NCBI GenBank assembly: GCA_964501915.1
Contig: CAZCVP010000009.1
Location: 1 to 64,000, forward strand
Reading direction: 5' to 3'
Length of the DNA: 64,000 nt
DNA from: CAYFPX01 sp964501915
GTDB lineage: Bacteria; Myxococcota_A; UBA796; CAJQPC01
Shown here: piece after piece, positions 42,734 through 52,300 of the stretch
Layout: each line of letters begins with the position of its first letter
Numbering within the stretch: position 1 is the first letter of the stretch
The notes under the pieces: model-generated
What the model was told of the DNA's origin: nothing
Database searches by the model: none
What the model saw: only the letters and a program-made list of their open reading frames with translations
Made by a program: the position numbers and the translations under genes

Positions 42734-43927
42734 TCAGCCCGCGATGCCGATGCCCGTCAGCTCGACGGTCCAGTCCGGCTGGATGGGGTCGTTGGAGAGG
42801 ATGTGGAGGATGTTCTTGTCGCCGGCGGGATCCGGCAGGTCGAAGGCGATCTCCAGGGAGACGTAGCTCACGTCGATGGAGAAGGACTCGTAGGGCATCA
42901 GCGTCACGCCGGCCTTGGACCAGCCGCTGACGCTGAAGTCGCCGCCGATGGCGTCGTTCTTCACGTAGACCGCGGTGATGTCCAGGGGCTCGTCGCCGGT
43001 GTTCTGGAGCACGACGTTGCGCTGGTCGGGGAAGCCAAACAGGCTGAAGAAGTCGGTGATGGCGTAGCCGACGCTGACGTAGAGCACCGGCGAGCAGATG
43101 TCGCACAGGTCCGCGCCGGTGCCGACGAGGTTGACGGTCCCGTAGATGCCGGCGTCGTCGGTGACGACCGTGGCCACCCCGTGGTCTTCCTGCTCGGCTG
43201 TCGGGGTGTAGAGCAGGGTGGCATCGACGGCCTCACCGGGCTCCATGATCCAGGGGAGGTTGAAGTCGTTGCCCCAGCTCCAGATGGTGTCCGAGAACTC
43301 GAAGTTCGTCACAGCGACGTTGACGCTGGTGTCGTTGGTGATGGTGACGGGGTAGGGATCGCTGGCGTGGCCGATGTCCACCTCACCGAAGTCCACGGCC
43401 GGCGGCGCGACGGACAGCGTGCCGGTGACGGTGGTGTCGGTGCCGGTGTCGGTCGTGTCCGAGTCGAGCGAAGTGCCGATCAGGGGCACCTCGACGTACT
43501 CGTTGCCGGAGATGTCGGAGACGAAGGACACCGCGCCGGTGAAGGACTCCTTCACCTCGACCGGCGCGAAGGTGACCACGAGCTCCAGGGTCTCGCCGTT
43601 GGAGAGGGTGATCTCGTCGTCAGCCTCGTAGCTCTGGTCGCCGAGGCTCAGGGCCGTGACCTCGAAGACGCCTTCGCCGACGATGGAGAAGTCGGCCATG
43701 GTGATCAGGTAGTCGCCGGTGTTGGTGAGCTTCAGGACCTCGTCCTGGGTCAGGCCGGTCTCGACGTAGCCGAAGTCGACGGACTCCGGGTTGATGGCCA
43801 GGTCCCCCACGAGGGCCACGCCGATCCCGGAGTCGTCGTCCAGGTAGTCGTCGGCGGAGGGGATGGCCGTGAGACCACCACAGGCGGCCAGCAGAACGGC
43901 GGTGGTCGACAGGTGAGCAGGTGACAT
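42734..43927 (-). CDS. Lipoprotein with ASH/choice-of-anchor-like beta domains
   Basis: 397 aa. Signal with lipobox LLAAC (Cys16). Two or three repeats of about 110 residues start with VDFGYVETGL-type strands followed by LKLTNTGDYLI and NVVLQNTGDEPLDITAVYV. This pattern is seen in ASPM-SPD-2-Hydin-like and choice-of-anchor D domains of secreted proteins. Between repeats is a Thr/Asp linker. It follows the GltH-like gene on the same strand after 81 bp and could be a surface partner of that machine. Function unknown. Confidence 0.8.
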   Translation of the reverse strand: MSPAHLSTTAVLLAACGGLTAIPSADDYLDDDSGIGVALVGDLAINPESVDFGYVETGLTQDEVLKLTNTGDYLITMADFSIVGEGVFEVTALSLGDQSYEADDEITLSNGETLELVVTFAPVEVKESFTGAVSFVSDISGNEYVEVPLIGTSLDSDTTDTGTDTTVTGTLSVAPPAVDFGEVDIGHASDPYPVTITNDTSVNVAVTNFEFSDTIWSWGNDFNLPWIMEPGEAVDATLLYTPTAEQEDHGVATVVTDDAGIYGTVNLVGTGADLCDICSPVLYVSVGYAITDFFSLFGFPDQRNVVLQNTGDEPLDITAVYVKNDAIGGDFSVSGWSKAGVTLMPYESFSIDVSYVSLEIAFDLPDPAGDKNILHILSNDPIQPDWTVELTGIGIAG

Positions 43928-44008
43928 GAGGCGCTCCTCGTTCCTCTCGAGCAGGCCCTCATCCAGACAGCATGTGCCCTGACGCTCTGGTATGGGTCGA
44001 TCGGAGGC

Positions 44009-44755
44009 TCAGAAAGTGTACTTGAAGTATCCGGTCCAGTTGATGCCGAGATCGAAGCGGAAGGCGAAGAAGATGTCGGCATCGATGCCGACGCTGAAGT
44101 GGGAGAGCTTCGAGTAGTACTCGAAGGTCGGTCCTCCCATCACCAGGAACTTCGGCTGGTTGTGGAAGCCGGGGTCGGCTTGGCCGCGCCCCCAGTCCCC
44201 CAGCACGGCGGTGTGGTAGGCCGGCTCCTGGATGAGCAGCGGGGACCACAGCACGCCGGCGCCGGCGCGGATGCCGATGCCGATGCGGCGGACCGGGTAG
44301 AAGGAGGCTTCGAAGGCTCCGGCGATCGTGTAGGTCCGCAGGTCACCTTCGTGGCACGGGGCCGTTCCGCCCGCGAGCTGGCAGCCGTAGTCGAGCTGGC
44401 TCGGGTTGGTCGCTCCCCAGGACATGCCGTTGTAGATGCCCTGGTTGAACATCAGCTCGCCGCCCAGGGACATGGTCTCCCGGTCGACGAAGTCCATGCC
44501 GACCGCCAGCGAAGTGGTGGTGCCGGTCTTGGTCCAGGGGTAGCGCAGCTTCAGGAGGAAGTTGCTCCCCCCGACGGTGGCCTTGGCGTAGGCGCCCTTG
44601 GTGACCTCCCGGACCTCGCGGTCGCGGCGTGAGCGCTTGGGAGCGTCTTCTTCCGCGGCCTCCTCGTCCAGGTCATCGTAGCCCTGGGCGAGGGCAGCCT
44701 CCGGAAGGGTGAGGGTGCCGACAGCGATGAGGGTGAGGAGCAACGTCCGCTTCAT
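44009..44755 (-). CDS. gltH: Outer-membrane barrel-type protein, NfsH/GltH-like
   Basis: 248 aa from ATG 44755. Signal peptide MKRTLLLTLIAVGTLTLPEAALA, then an acidic and basic linker (DLDEEAAEEDAPKRSRRDRE). The alternating hydrophobic strands resemble a small barrel (GGSNFLLKLRYPWTKTGT; RRIGIGIRAGAGVLWSPLL; FRFDLGINWTGYFKYTF). Assignment to the H position rests on gene order directly after the FHA/TonB-like gltG gene, as in nfsG-nfsH and gltG-gltH. The sequence alone would give only a generic barrel call. Confidence 0.65.
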   Translation of the reverse strand: MKRTLLLTLIAVGTLTLPEAALAQGYDDLDEEAAEEDAPKRSRRDREVREVTKGAYAKATVGGSNFLLKLRYPWTKTGTTTSLAVGMDFVDRETMSLGGELMFNQGIYNGMSWGATNPSQLDYGCQLAGGTAPCHEGDLRTYTIAGAFEASFYPVRRIGIGIRAGAGVLWSPLLIQEPAYHTAVLGDWGRGQADPGFHNQPKFLVMGGPTFEYYSKLSHFSVGIDADIFFAFRFDLGINWTGYFKYTF

Positions 44756-44840
44756 GGGATCCTCGAGGAGCAGTCGCTCCATCTACCATGACCGGGACCC
44801 TGGGTGTTTCCGGGTCCCGACAAGAAAGTCCTAACTGCTT

Positions 44841-46886
44841 CTACCCGGGGGCGAAGATGAAGGGGTAGGACACGATGACTATTCCGCCGCCCTTGGGCTC
44901 GGGGAACTTGAACCGCATGAACCGGCTGTTGATGCAGCTCTCCACGGCCGGGTTCTTCATCGTGGAGTTCTTGGTCTGGGCCGAGGAGACGGAGCCGTCC
45001 TTGGCGATGACGAACTTCACGGTGATCTTGCCGCCGAGGTTCGGGTTCTTGTTCAGCTCGCGCTGGTAGCAGTACCGGATCTGGTTCATGTGCCGCTTGA
45101 TGACGGCGTCGATGAGCGACTTGTCCAGCGCCCCGAGGATGATCGGGTCACCGCCGATGCGGCCGATGCCGCCCTCGCCCTTGGCGCCGAAGTTGCCGCC
45201 GCCGGAGCCGTAGCCCGAGGCGCCGGAGCCACGGCCCTTGGTGCCGAGGCCACCGAGGCCTTCGGCGGTGCCGCCGCCGCCCAGGCCGGAGCCGCGGGAG
45301 CCGAGGCCGCCGGAGCCGATCTGGGTGCCCTTGGCGCCGATGAGGCCACCGATGCCGCCCGTCAGGTCGGAGGACAGGCCCGAGGAGCCGAACACGCCGT
45401 CCAGCTCGGAGCCGTCGCGCAGGGCGCCGAGCACGCCGGCGTTCTCGGCGATCTCGCGGTCGAGCTCCTGCTTCTGCATCTCGACCTTGTTGCCCTTGGC
45501 CTGCTTCATCTTGGCGTCTTTCTTGCCGACCTTGCCCTCTTCGCGCTTGGCCTTGGCGCCCTCGCCCGCGTCGGGGTTGGCGTCCGGCTTCTTCTTCTCC
45601 TTGTTCTTCTCGATCTCGGGCTGCTGGAGCAACAGCTCCACGAACCGGTCCGGGATCTCCATGATCTCGTTCTCGGGCCGCGGCGGCGCCGTGTAGATGA
45701 TGATGCCGGCCATCAGGCCGATGAAGCAGAAGAAGAGCAACAGCCCGAGGAACGGGTAGTCGAGTCCCTCGGAGAGCTTGGCGACGAGCCTGCGGCCGGG
45801 GTGGACGAGCTGGCCGAAGAAGATGACGTGGCCGATGTCGAGGATGATGCGGACGTCGTCCGTCATCTCCAGGGCGTAGACGCCGCCACCCTTGGAGCGG
45901 GCCTTGCCGCTCTCGATCAGGGCGTGGAGGGTCTCGCGCTCCTCGCCGATGTCGACGAAGCCAGCCCAGGCGTCGGAGAAATTGCAGACGTAGCTGGTGC
46001 CTTCCCACTCGAACAGCGGGAACTCGTCGTGGGGGAGCTGGGCGTTGTCGACGTAGAACTCGTTGCGCCACTCCTCGGCGGCCTCGGAGATGGTCGGACC
46101 GAGCGTCCAGGCGAACCGAGCAAAGCCCTCCGGGACCCAGGCGATCGGGATGCCGAGGAGCCGCCAGCGGAAGCCGCTGGTGGTCCCGATGGTGACCGGC
46201 TTGCCGCCCTTGCCGTAGTGCTTGACGTCCATGACCAGGTCGCCCCAGATCTCGGCGACCTCGAGGACCTTGGGGGCGCGGCGATCGATGCCGACGTCGG
46301 ACTGGGAGGTGCCCGACCGCATGATGAACGCCATGACGTCCTCGGAGATGTCGTCGGCGACGATCTCCTCGTCCGAGCGCCCGTCGATGTCCAGAGCCCC
46401 GGTGGCGTGCACGCTGGCGCTGTGGTCGGTGACCTCGTCGTCCTCCGGGGGCGTGGGGGCAGCCTCCGCGGGGGGCTCCGCCGCAGCGGCTTCCCCGGCC
46501 GCTGCGCCCTCGCTCGCCATCAGCGCCTCGATCTCCTCGGAGGACGCGAGCTGGGTGGGCTCCTCGTCGGCGACCGCACCGTCCTGGCCGATGCTGACCA
46601 CGATGCGCACGTCCTGGATCTCGATGGTGTCGCCGTCGCTCAGCGGGGCATTGACGACCTCGGCGCCGTTGACCTTGGTGCCCTCGCCCACGAGGTCGAG
46701 GAGCTGGACGGTGCCGTCGTCGTTGAGGTTGATGACGGCCTGCAGGTCGGCGAGGGCGTCGTCCTCGATGCGGAGCATGGCCGCGGGGCCCTTGCCGATG
46801 GTCACGGACTCGGCGGTGAGCTGCTCGCGGAACACGAACTCCGAGCCGCGGAAGACCTCGAAGCTCAGGAACAGGGTGTCGGCCAT
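44841..46886 (-). CDS. gltG: FHA / transmembrane / TonB-like C-terminal protein, NfsG/GltG family
   Basis: 681 aa. Residues 1-100 resemble an FHA domain (ITIGKGPAAMLRIEDD-like start, VVNAPLSDGDTIEIQDVRI). An Ala/Glu/Pro linker and an unrecognised domain (about 190-350) follow. One membrane segment lies at 379-402. Then come a Lys/Glu-rich stretch, a Gly-rich stretch (about 505-585) and an AgmX/PglI-type TonB-like domain at 587-681 (LIDAVIKRHMNQIRYCYQRE, KFVIAKDGSV). This architecture spans the inner membrane and periplasm in the M. xanthus gliding and spore-coat machines. Confidence 0.85.
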   Translation of the reverse strand: MADTLFLSFEVFRGSEFVFREQLTAESVTIGKGPAAMLRIEDDALADLQAVINLNDDGTVQLLDLVGEGTKVNGAEVVNAPLSDGDTIEIQDVRIVVSIGQDGAVADEEPTQLASSEEIEALMASEGAAAGEAAAAEPPAEAAPTPPEDDEVTDHSASVHATGALDIDGRSDEEIVADDISEDVMAFIMRSGTSQSDVGIDRRAPKVLEVAEIWGDLVMDVKHYGKGGKPVTIGTTSGFRWRLLGIPIAWVPEGFARFAWTLGPTISEAAEEWRNEFYVDNAQLPHDEFPLFEWEGTSYVCNFSDAWAGFVDIGEERETLHALIESGKARSKGGGVYALEMTDDVRIILDIGHVIFFGQLVHPGRRLVAKLSEGLDYPFLGLLLFFCFIGLMAGIIIYTAPPRPENEIMEIPDRFVELLLQQPEIEKNKEKKKPDANPDAGEGAKAKREEGKVGKKDAKMKQAKGNKVEMQKQELDREIAENAGVLGALRDGSELDGVFGSSGLSSDLTGGIGGLIGAKGTQIGSGGLGSRGSGLGGGGTAEGLGGLGTKGRGSGASGYGSGGGNFGAKGEGGIGRIGGDPIILGALDKSLIDAVIKRHMNQIRYCYQRELNKNPNLGGKITVKFVIAKDGSVSSAQTKNSTMKNPAVESCINSRFMRFKFPEPKGGGIVIVSYPFIFAPG

Positions 46887-46959
46887 GGTGGAGTTTCCTT
46901 CGGGGACGCTGCTGGGCGTCCGGCCTGGGGGTCTTGGAAAGGGGAGGTCTCGGGTCTGC

Positions 46960-47232
46960 CTACTTCACGTAGTTGACCGACTGGTCCATCTCGTCGTTGA
47001 AGTCGGACCGGAGCTTGATCAGCGGGTTGAAGGAGCCCTTCTTGCGGTCGAGCAGCAGGGCTCCTTGAGGCTTGACCAGCTCGCCGGCGACGTCGAGGGA
47101 CTCGAAGTCGATCTCGGTCTTCTGCTTGTAGACGATGCGGCGCCCACTGTCGGAGTCGACGTCGTCCTGGGCGAGCGCGCTGGAGGGGGCGAGGACGGCC
47201 AGGGCCATCAGGAGGAGGGAGATGCGCTTCAT
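46960..47232 (-). CDS. Small secreted protein in the F position of the Nfs/Glt cluster (copy 2)
   Basis: 90 aa. Signal peptide MKRISLLLMALAVLAPSSALA, then an acidic stretch. The C-terminal third (FNPLIKLRSDFNDEMDQSVNYVK) matches the end of the neighbouring 47352 product (PLFQLRQDFTPELEQSVHFIR). The two are tandem paralogues. Position between gltE- and gltG-like genes suggests a GltF/NfsF equivalent. It lies 73 bp before gltG. Confidence 0.75.
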   Translation of the reverse strand: MKRISLLLMALAVLAPSSALAQDDVDSDSGRRIVYKQKTEIDFESLDVAGELVKPQGALLLDRKKGSFNPLIKLRSDFNDEMDQSVNYVK

Positions 47233-47351
47233 GGCCGGTCTCCGGGGTGTAGCGGTGCCCGAAGCAGAGAGGAGGCTCTGCGAACGGGAAGAATGTCGGA
47301 CTGGAGCGTATTGGGCAAGGCGGTTGCCGTCATGTTGCCGTCAAAGGGGAC

Positions 47352-47639
47352 CTACCGGATGAAGTGGACCGACTGTTCCAGCTCGGGAGTGAAGTCCTGG
47401 CGGAGCTGGAAGAGGGGAAGGTGGGGGTTGGGCGTGGGCTCGATCGCGATGTCGATCACGTCGTCGAGGGTGCCGAAGACCTCGGCCGGATCGGTGAAGT
47501 CCACGTGCTGCGGTCGGCTGTCGGTGGGGGTCTCGAGAGGATCCTCGCCGAGGGCCTCTTCCACCTCCTGGGCGAGGGTGTCGGTCTCGGGGGTCTGGGG
47601 GGCGGCCACGGCCACGACGAGGGAGAGGAGCAGGTGCAC
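47352..47639 (-). CDS. Small secreted protein in the F position of the Nfs/Glt cluster (copy 1)
   Basis: 95 aa, GTG start. Signal MHLLLSLVVAVAAPQ, then a Glu/Thr-rich linker and the C-terminal motif LFQLRQDF...ELEQSVHFIR shared with the downstream 90-aa protein. A HVDF / EIDF segment upstream of this motif is also alike. Two such genes where M. xanthus has one suggest a local duplication. Confidence 0.72.
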   Translation of the reverse strand: MHLLLSLVVAVAAPQTPETDTLAQEVEEALGEDPLETPTDSRPQHVDFTDPAEVFGTLDDVIDIAIEPTPNPHLPLFQLRQDFTPELEQSVHFIR

Positions 47640-47709
47640 GGGTGTCCTCGGGGAGGGAGTGCACGTGCTCAGACATCATCGCCAGCCAGGGGTTCCCCCC
47701 CTGGCGGGG

Positions 47710-49320
47710 CTACTCGGGAGTGGTCGTCTCGCCTTCCTCGGCGGCGGGTGCTTCCTCGCCTTCGGGCGCGGCGGGGGTCTCTTCGGCCTCCTCGCTGCCC
47801 TCCGGGGCCTCCTCGCCCTCGGGGGCCGGGGTCTCACCGGCCGGCTCCCCCTCGGAGCCCTCCGCCTGGGGCGGGGCCTCCTCCGGCGCTGGCTCGGCGC
47901 CACCCTGGGGGCAGAGCTCGACGAGGGTGTCCAGCATCGGCTCGTACTGGTCGAAGAAGGTCAGCACGTCGCCGGCCATCTGGTAGTCCTCGGACATGAT
48001 GACCATGTCCGCGGTCTCCGTCACCGTGGCGAGCTCCTCGACGCCCATCTCGATGGCCTCGGGGCAGGAGGCGAGGCCCATCTTGGCCTTGAAGGCCTCG
48101 TTGCGCTCCTTGAGGGTGTCGAGCTGGGCCATCTGGCGCTTCTGCCGCTCCTCTTCCTCCTTCTTCTTCTGGGCGAGCTCGTCCTGCCGCCGCTTCTCCT
48201 CGGCCTGGGACTCCAACACCCGGTCCTTGCGGGCGAAGACCTCGTGGTCCGGACCGATCTGGCCCTCCATCGCCTCGATGTAGCGGTCGAGGTACTTCTG
48301 GGCCTTCTTGTAGTCCTTGGTGTACTTCTCGTGGAGCGTGGCCGCGTTGAAGTAGGCCATCTCGTTCTTGGTGTCGATCTCGAGGATCTCCTCGTAGAGC
48401 TTGGCGGCGGCGTCGTAGTCCCTGGCGCCGCGCAGCGCGATGGCGAGGCCGAGCTTGGCGTCGACGTTGCCGGGTGCGGCCGAGACGGCGGCCTCGAAGG
48501 CGGTCCGGGCCAGCGCGTAGTCGCCGGAGCGCAGGGCGACCCAGCCGAGGTTGAGGTTGGCCTCGAGGTTGTCGGAGTCCAGCTTGATGGCGGTCTGGAA
48601 GCTCTCGATGGCGGAGACCTCGTCGCCTTGCAGCAGGGAGGTCACGCCCATGTTGTTGTAGAGCCCGGGGTCGCCCTCGTTCAGGGTCTTGGACTTCTCG
48701 GCACAGAGCTGGCTCATGGGGAAGTTGCCCATGGCGAAGTAGGTGCGCGAGAGGTTGCGGTAGGCGCCGACGTTGTCCGGATCCCGCATCAGGATCTCCT
48801 CGGCCTGCCGGATGGCGGACTCGTACATCTCGGCCTCGTTCAGCGCCTCCATGAGGTTGTTGCGGATCTCCAGGTCGTCCTGGTGGAGCGCGACGTAGTT
48901 CTCGTAGAGCGCCGCAGCCTCACCGGGCCGGTCGTTGGCCATCAGCATGTTGCCGAGGTTGTACAGGGCGCTCTTGTAGCCGTCGTCGGCCTGCAGTGCG
49001 GCCCGGTAGTGCTCCTCGGCCTTCTGGGTCTGGCCCATGCGCTCGGCGCACCAGCCGGCGTTGAACTGGGCCTTGGCCAGGGTGGGGTCCTCGCCGATCG
49101 CGAGGGTGAAGGCCGTGTAGGCACCCGCGTAGTCGAGGGTGCCGTCCTTGCCCGGGGTCTGGAGCAGGGTCACGCCGATGGCGAACTGCTCGGCCGGGTC
49201 GATGGCCTCGGGCTCGGCCGTGGTCTCGACGGGCTTCTTCTCGCCGCCGCAGGCGGTGAAGGTGGTGACGGCGCCGCTGGAGACGGCGAGCAGGACCAGC
49301 AGGGAGGGGAAGGTACGCAT
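47710..49320 (-). CDS. gltE: TPR repeat lipoprotein, NfsE/GltE (AglT)-like
   Basis: 536 aa from ATG 49320. Lipoprotein signal with lipobox TFTAC. About eight to nine TPRs span residues 60-375 (AQFNAGWCAERMGQTQKAEEHYRAALQAD; NMGVTSLLQGDEVSAIESFQTAIKLD; YFNAATLHEKYTKDYKKAQKYLDRYIEA). A charged coiled coil (QAEEKRRQDELAQKKKEEEE) and a Glu/Pro/Ala-rich tail follow. It starts 5 bp after the 1049-aa TPR gene. Frames reading further upstream overlap that gene and are not coding. Confidence 0.82.
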   Translation of the reverse strand: MRTFPSLLVLLAVSSGAVTTFTACGGEKKPVETTAEPEAIDPAEQFAIGVTLLQTPGKDGTLDYAGAYTAFTLAIGEDPTLAKAQFNAGWCAERMGQTQKAEEHYRAALQADDGYKSALYNLGNMLMANDRPGEAAALYENYVALHQDDLEIRNNLMEALNEAEMYESAIRQAEEILMRDPDNVGAYRNLSRTYFAMGNFPMSQLCAEKSKTLNEGDPGLYNNMGVTSLLQGDEVSAIESFQTAIKLDSDNLEANLNLGWVALRSGDYALARTAFEAAVSAAPGNVDAKLGLAIALRGARDYDAAAKLYEEILEIDTKNEMAYFNAATLHEKYTKDYKKAQKYLDRYIEAMEGQIGPDHEVFARKDRVLESQAEEKRRQDELAQKKKEEEERQKRQMAQLDTLKERNEAFKAKMGLASCPEAIEMGVEELATVTETADMVIMSEDYQMAGDVLTFFDQYEPMLDTLVELCPQGGAEPAPEEAPPQAEGSEGEPAGETPAPEGEEAPEGSEEAEETPAAPEGEEAPAAEEGETTTPE

Positions 49321-49325
49321 GTTCC

Positions 49326-52300
49326 TCAGAGCTCCGTCTCGAAGTCCGCGGTGAACTTGGCCGCGCTGGTGTAGCCGGGCTCCAGCAGCCGCTCCTCGAG
49401 CGGTGGGAACTCGGATGGTTGCAGCTCGGTGAGGTGCTGGGCCGCGAATTCCATGTTCTGGTTGTAGAGGTGGATGTCGTAGGACTTGGCCAGCGCCGCG
49501 CCGTAGGCCTCGATGGCCTTCTGGGTCTGCGGGTAGATCTTGTCCTCGAGGCCCATGCGGTAGAACTCCTCCTGGCCCTCGTCGAGGTACGACGGGATGT
49601 GCGAGTTCGTCAGGCTGTCGGCCATGTCCTCGTAGGCCTGGCCCAGCTTCACGATGGCGGCCAGGCCCCACTCGCCGGCGCCGGTGGCGACGATGGCGGC
49701 GTAGGTGGCCTCGACGCCCTGTAGGGCCTTGGCCTTGGCCACGAGCTGGTCGGTGAGGATCTTGTCCTCCTGCTTGCGGCTGACCTTCTTGCCGGGACCG
49801 CTGATGGTCAGGGCGATGTACTCCTGGTACTGGTCCTCGGCGAGCTTGTACATCATCTCGCCGACGAACTCGACGCCGATGACGAACTCGGCGCCACCCT
49901 CTGCGGCCTCGGTGTACCAGTCCAGGGTCTGCGCGTAGTGCTTGAGCGCCTTGGTCTCCTGACCCTGCTTCTCCAGGCACTGGCCGTAGTGGAGGCGGGC
50001 GAAGAGCAGCTCGTCCGGGGTCAGCTTCTTGGTGTCCTTCTGGGTGAACAGGGCGTAGTAGACCTTGGCGGCCTGGGCCCACTGCTCGTGGTCTTCGTAG
50101 ATGCGGGCGATCTCGATGGCCACCGACTGGACGTTGTCCTTGTCCGGGAAGGCCGCCATGTACTGCTGGTAGTTCTTGATCGCGGCCTGCCACTCGCCCA
50201 TCGACTTGCGGAAGAGGGCGGCCGAGTAGATGGCGTCCGCGGCGTTGTCGTGCTCGTCGTCCAGGGAGAAGAGCTTCTCGTACCAACCCGCCGCCTCGGC
50301 GAAGTTGGCGATGGACTCGTAGTCGAAGGCCAGTGCCGCGACCTGGTCGTTGTAGAACTTCGACTTGGGGAAGTTCTCGATGAGGATGTGGCGCGTCTCC
50401 ATCGTGAGCTCGCGCTTGTCCTCCTGGTGGTAGTAGACGGCGGCGTTGTTCAGCGCGACGTCCGCGACCTCGCTCTCGGGGAATTCGTCGTAGAAGGCGC
50501 GGTAGCCGTTGGCGGCCTTGATCTTGTCGGAGTCGGCGGCGAAGCCGACCTCGATGAGCTTGAAGCTCGACCGCTCGTAGACGTTGTAGACCTCCTTCTT
50601 GAAGGCCGACGAGCCCAGGCCGTCCTGGTCGTAGAAGACCTTGGAGACGTCCTTGAGGTTCTCCCAGTCCTCGACCAGGGCGAAGGAGTCGAGGATCAGG
50701 TTGGCGGCCTGCTCGGCCTGCTGGGCCCGCGGGTTCATGCCGATGACGACCCGGAAGCGGTCCGACGCCTCCTTGAACTGGTTCTTGTTGTAGAGCAGGT
50801 AGGCCGACCGGTAGATGATCTTCTGGGTCTTGGCGTCGTCGGGGAAGAGCTTGCTGAACTGGTCCAGGGCGGCCAGCAGCTTCTGCTCGTTCTCGGTGAG
50901 CTCGACGGGCTCGGTGCTCTTCCCGGGAGCACGCCCGATGCCACCGTCCTTCTTGACCAGCTCGTCGGCCGCGAAGATGGCGGACTCGGAGCAGAACTTC
51001 GAGTGCTTGCCGTTGGGGTCGATCTCGACGACCTTCATGTACTGGGCGTAGGCGTCTTCGTAGAGCTTGATCTTGTAGAGCAGCTCACCGAACTCGTAGC
51101 GCATGTCGTAGGCGTACTTGGAGTCCGGGAACTCGGTCAGGTAGACCGTGTAGGCCTTGTGGGCCAGCACGTAGAGCTCCTTGGCCTGGCGGCCGCTCTT
51201 CAGCTTGCGGGCCTTCTCGTGGTAGCCGCTGGCGATCCTGCGGAGGTTCTTCTCCAGCATGTTCTGGGCGGCCTGGATGGCGTCCGGCTCGGCGGCGTTG
51301 GCCCGGGCCCAGGCGCTCGATCTGCCGTAGGTCTTCAGCATGCGGTCGACCTCGGCGACCACCTCCTGGGCCTTGCCCATCTTCGTGTAGGCCTTGATGA
51401 TCTCGTTCTGGTAGTCCGGGGCATCCGGGCTCTGCGGGTCCTCCGCGATGAGCCGCCGGTAGGTCTGGATGCACTGCTCGAACTTGCCCTGCTCGAAGTA
51501 GGTGGTGGCGAGCCGCTTGAGCATCGACCGGATGAGATCCTTCTTGCCCAGCTTGTTGAAGTAGGCGTAGGCCTCGTCCATCTCACCGGCGTCGGCGAAG
51601 AACCGGACCAGGTCCTTCAGCGCCTCGTCCTGCAGGGTGATGCGGGACTTGCGGGCGCCCTCGTCGGCATCGGCAGCGGCCATCGAGTAGGCCACGACCG
51701 TCTTCATGGTGTCGATGGACTTCCCGTACTCGCCGACGTTGTAGTAGCACCACGCCAGCTTGTAGAGGGCGAAGGGGTACTTCTCGGAGTCGCGGTAGGC
51801 GGCGGCCTTCTGGTAGGCCCGCAGCGCCTTGTAGGCGTTGTTGTTGTCGAAGTAGTACTCACCGATCTGCACGTAGGCGTCGGGCACGTAGCCGCTGTCC
51901 GGGTAGGTGCGGACCAGCCGCGTGAACTCCTGGACGGCCTCCTTGCGCTTGCCGATGTCCTGGAGCGCGGCGCCCAGGTAGTAGGTGGCTTCGTCGGCCC
52001 GCACGAAGGTCGGGTAGTTGGCCAGGATCTGCTTGTAGAGCTTGATGCTCCGGTCCTGCCACTTCCGCGACTCGACGTTGTCCGGCTCGAGCTGGACCTC
52101 GTCGCAGCGGTCGTCGTTGAAGCAGGCGTCGAACTCCTTCTCGAACTTCTGCATCTCCGTGAGGTAGAGGTCGCGCCCCTCCTCGAAGTAGAGGTCCGCC
52201 AGCCGCAGCATCATCTCGGCCTTGGTCTCACCGTGGAGCCGACCGCTGGCGAGCAGCTCCTTGGCGAAGTCCATCTCCTCGTGGCGCTTCTGCCGGGCGA

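Noticed and set aside
45090..46976. Long open frame of 628 codons on the + strand opposite the gltG-like gene
   Set aside because: GC-rich codon use leaves mirror frames open. The - strand frame has FHA, membrane and TonB-like domains, while this one is low-complexity Leu/Val/Glu/Gly.
46222..49374. 1050-codon + strand frame across gltE-gltG
   Set aside because: It spans four - strand genes with signal peptides and TPRs, and it lacks protein-like features.
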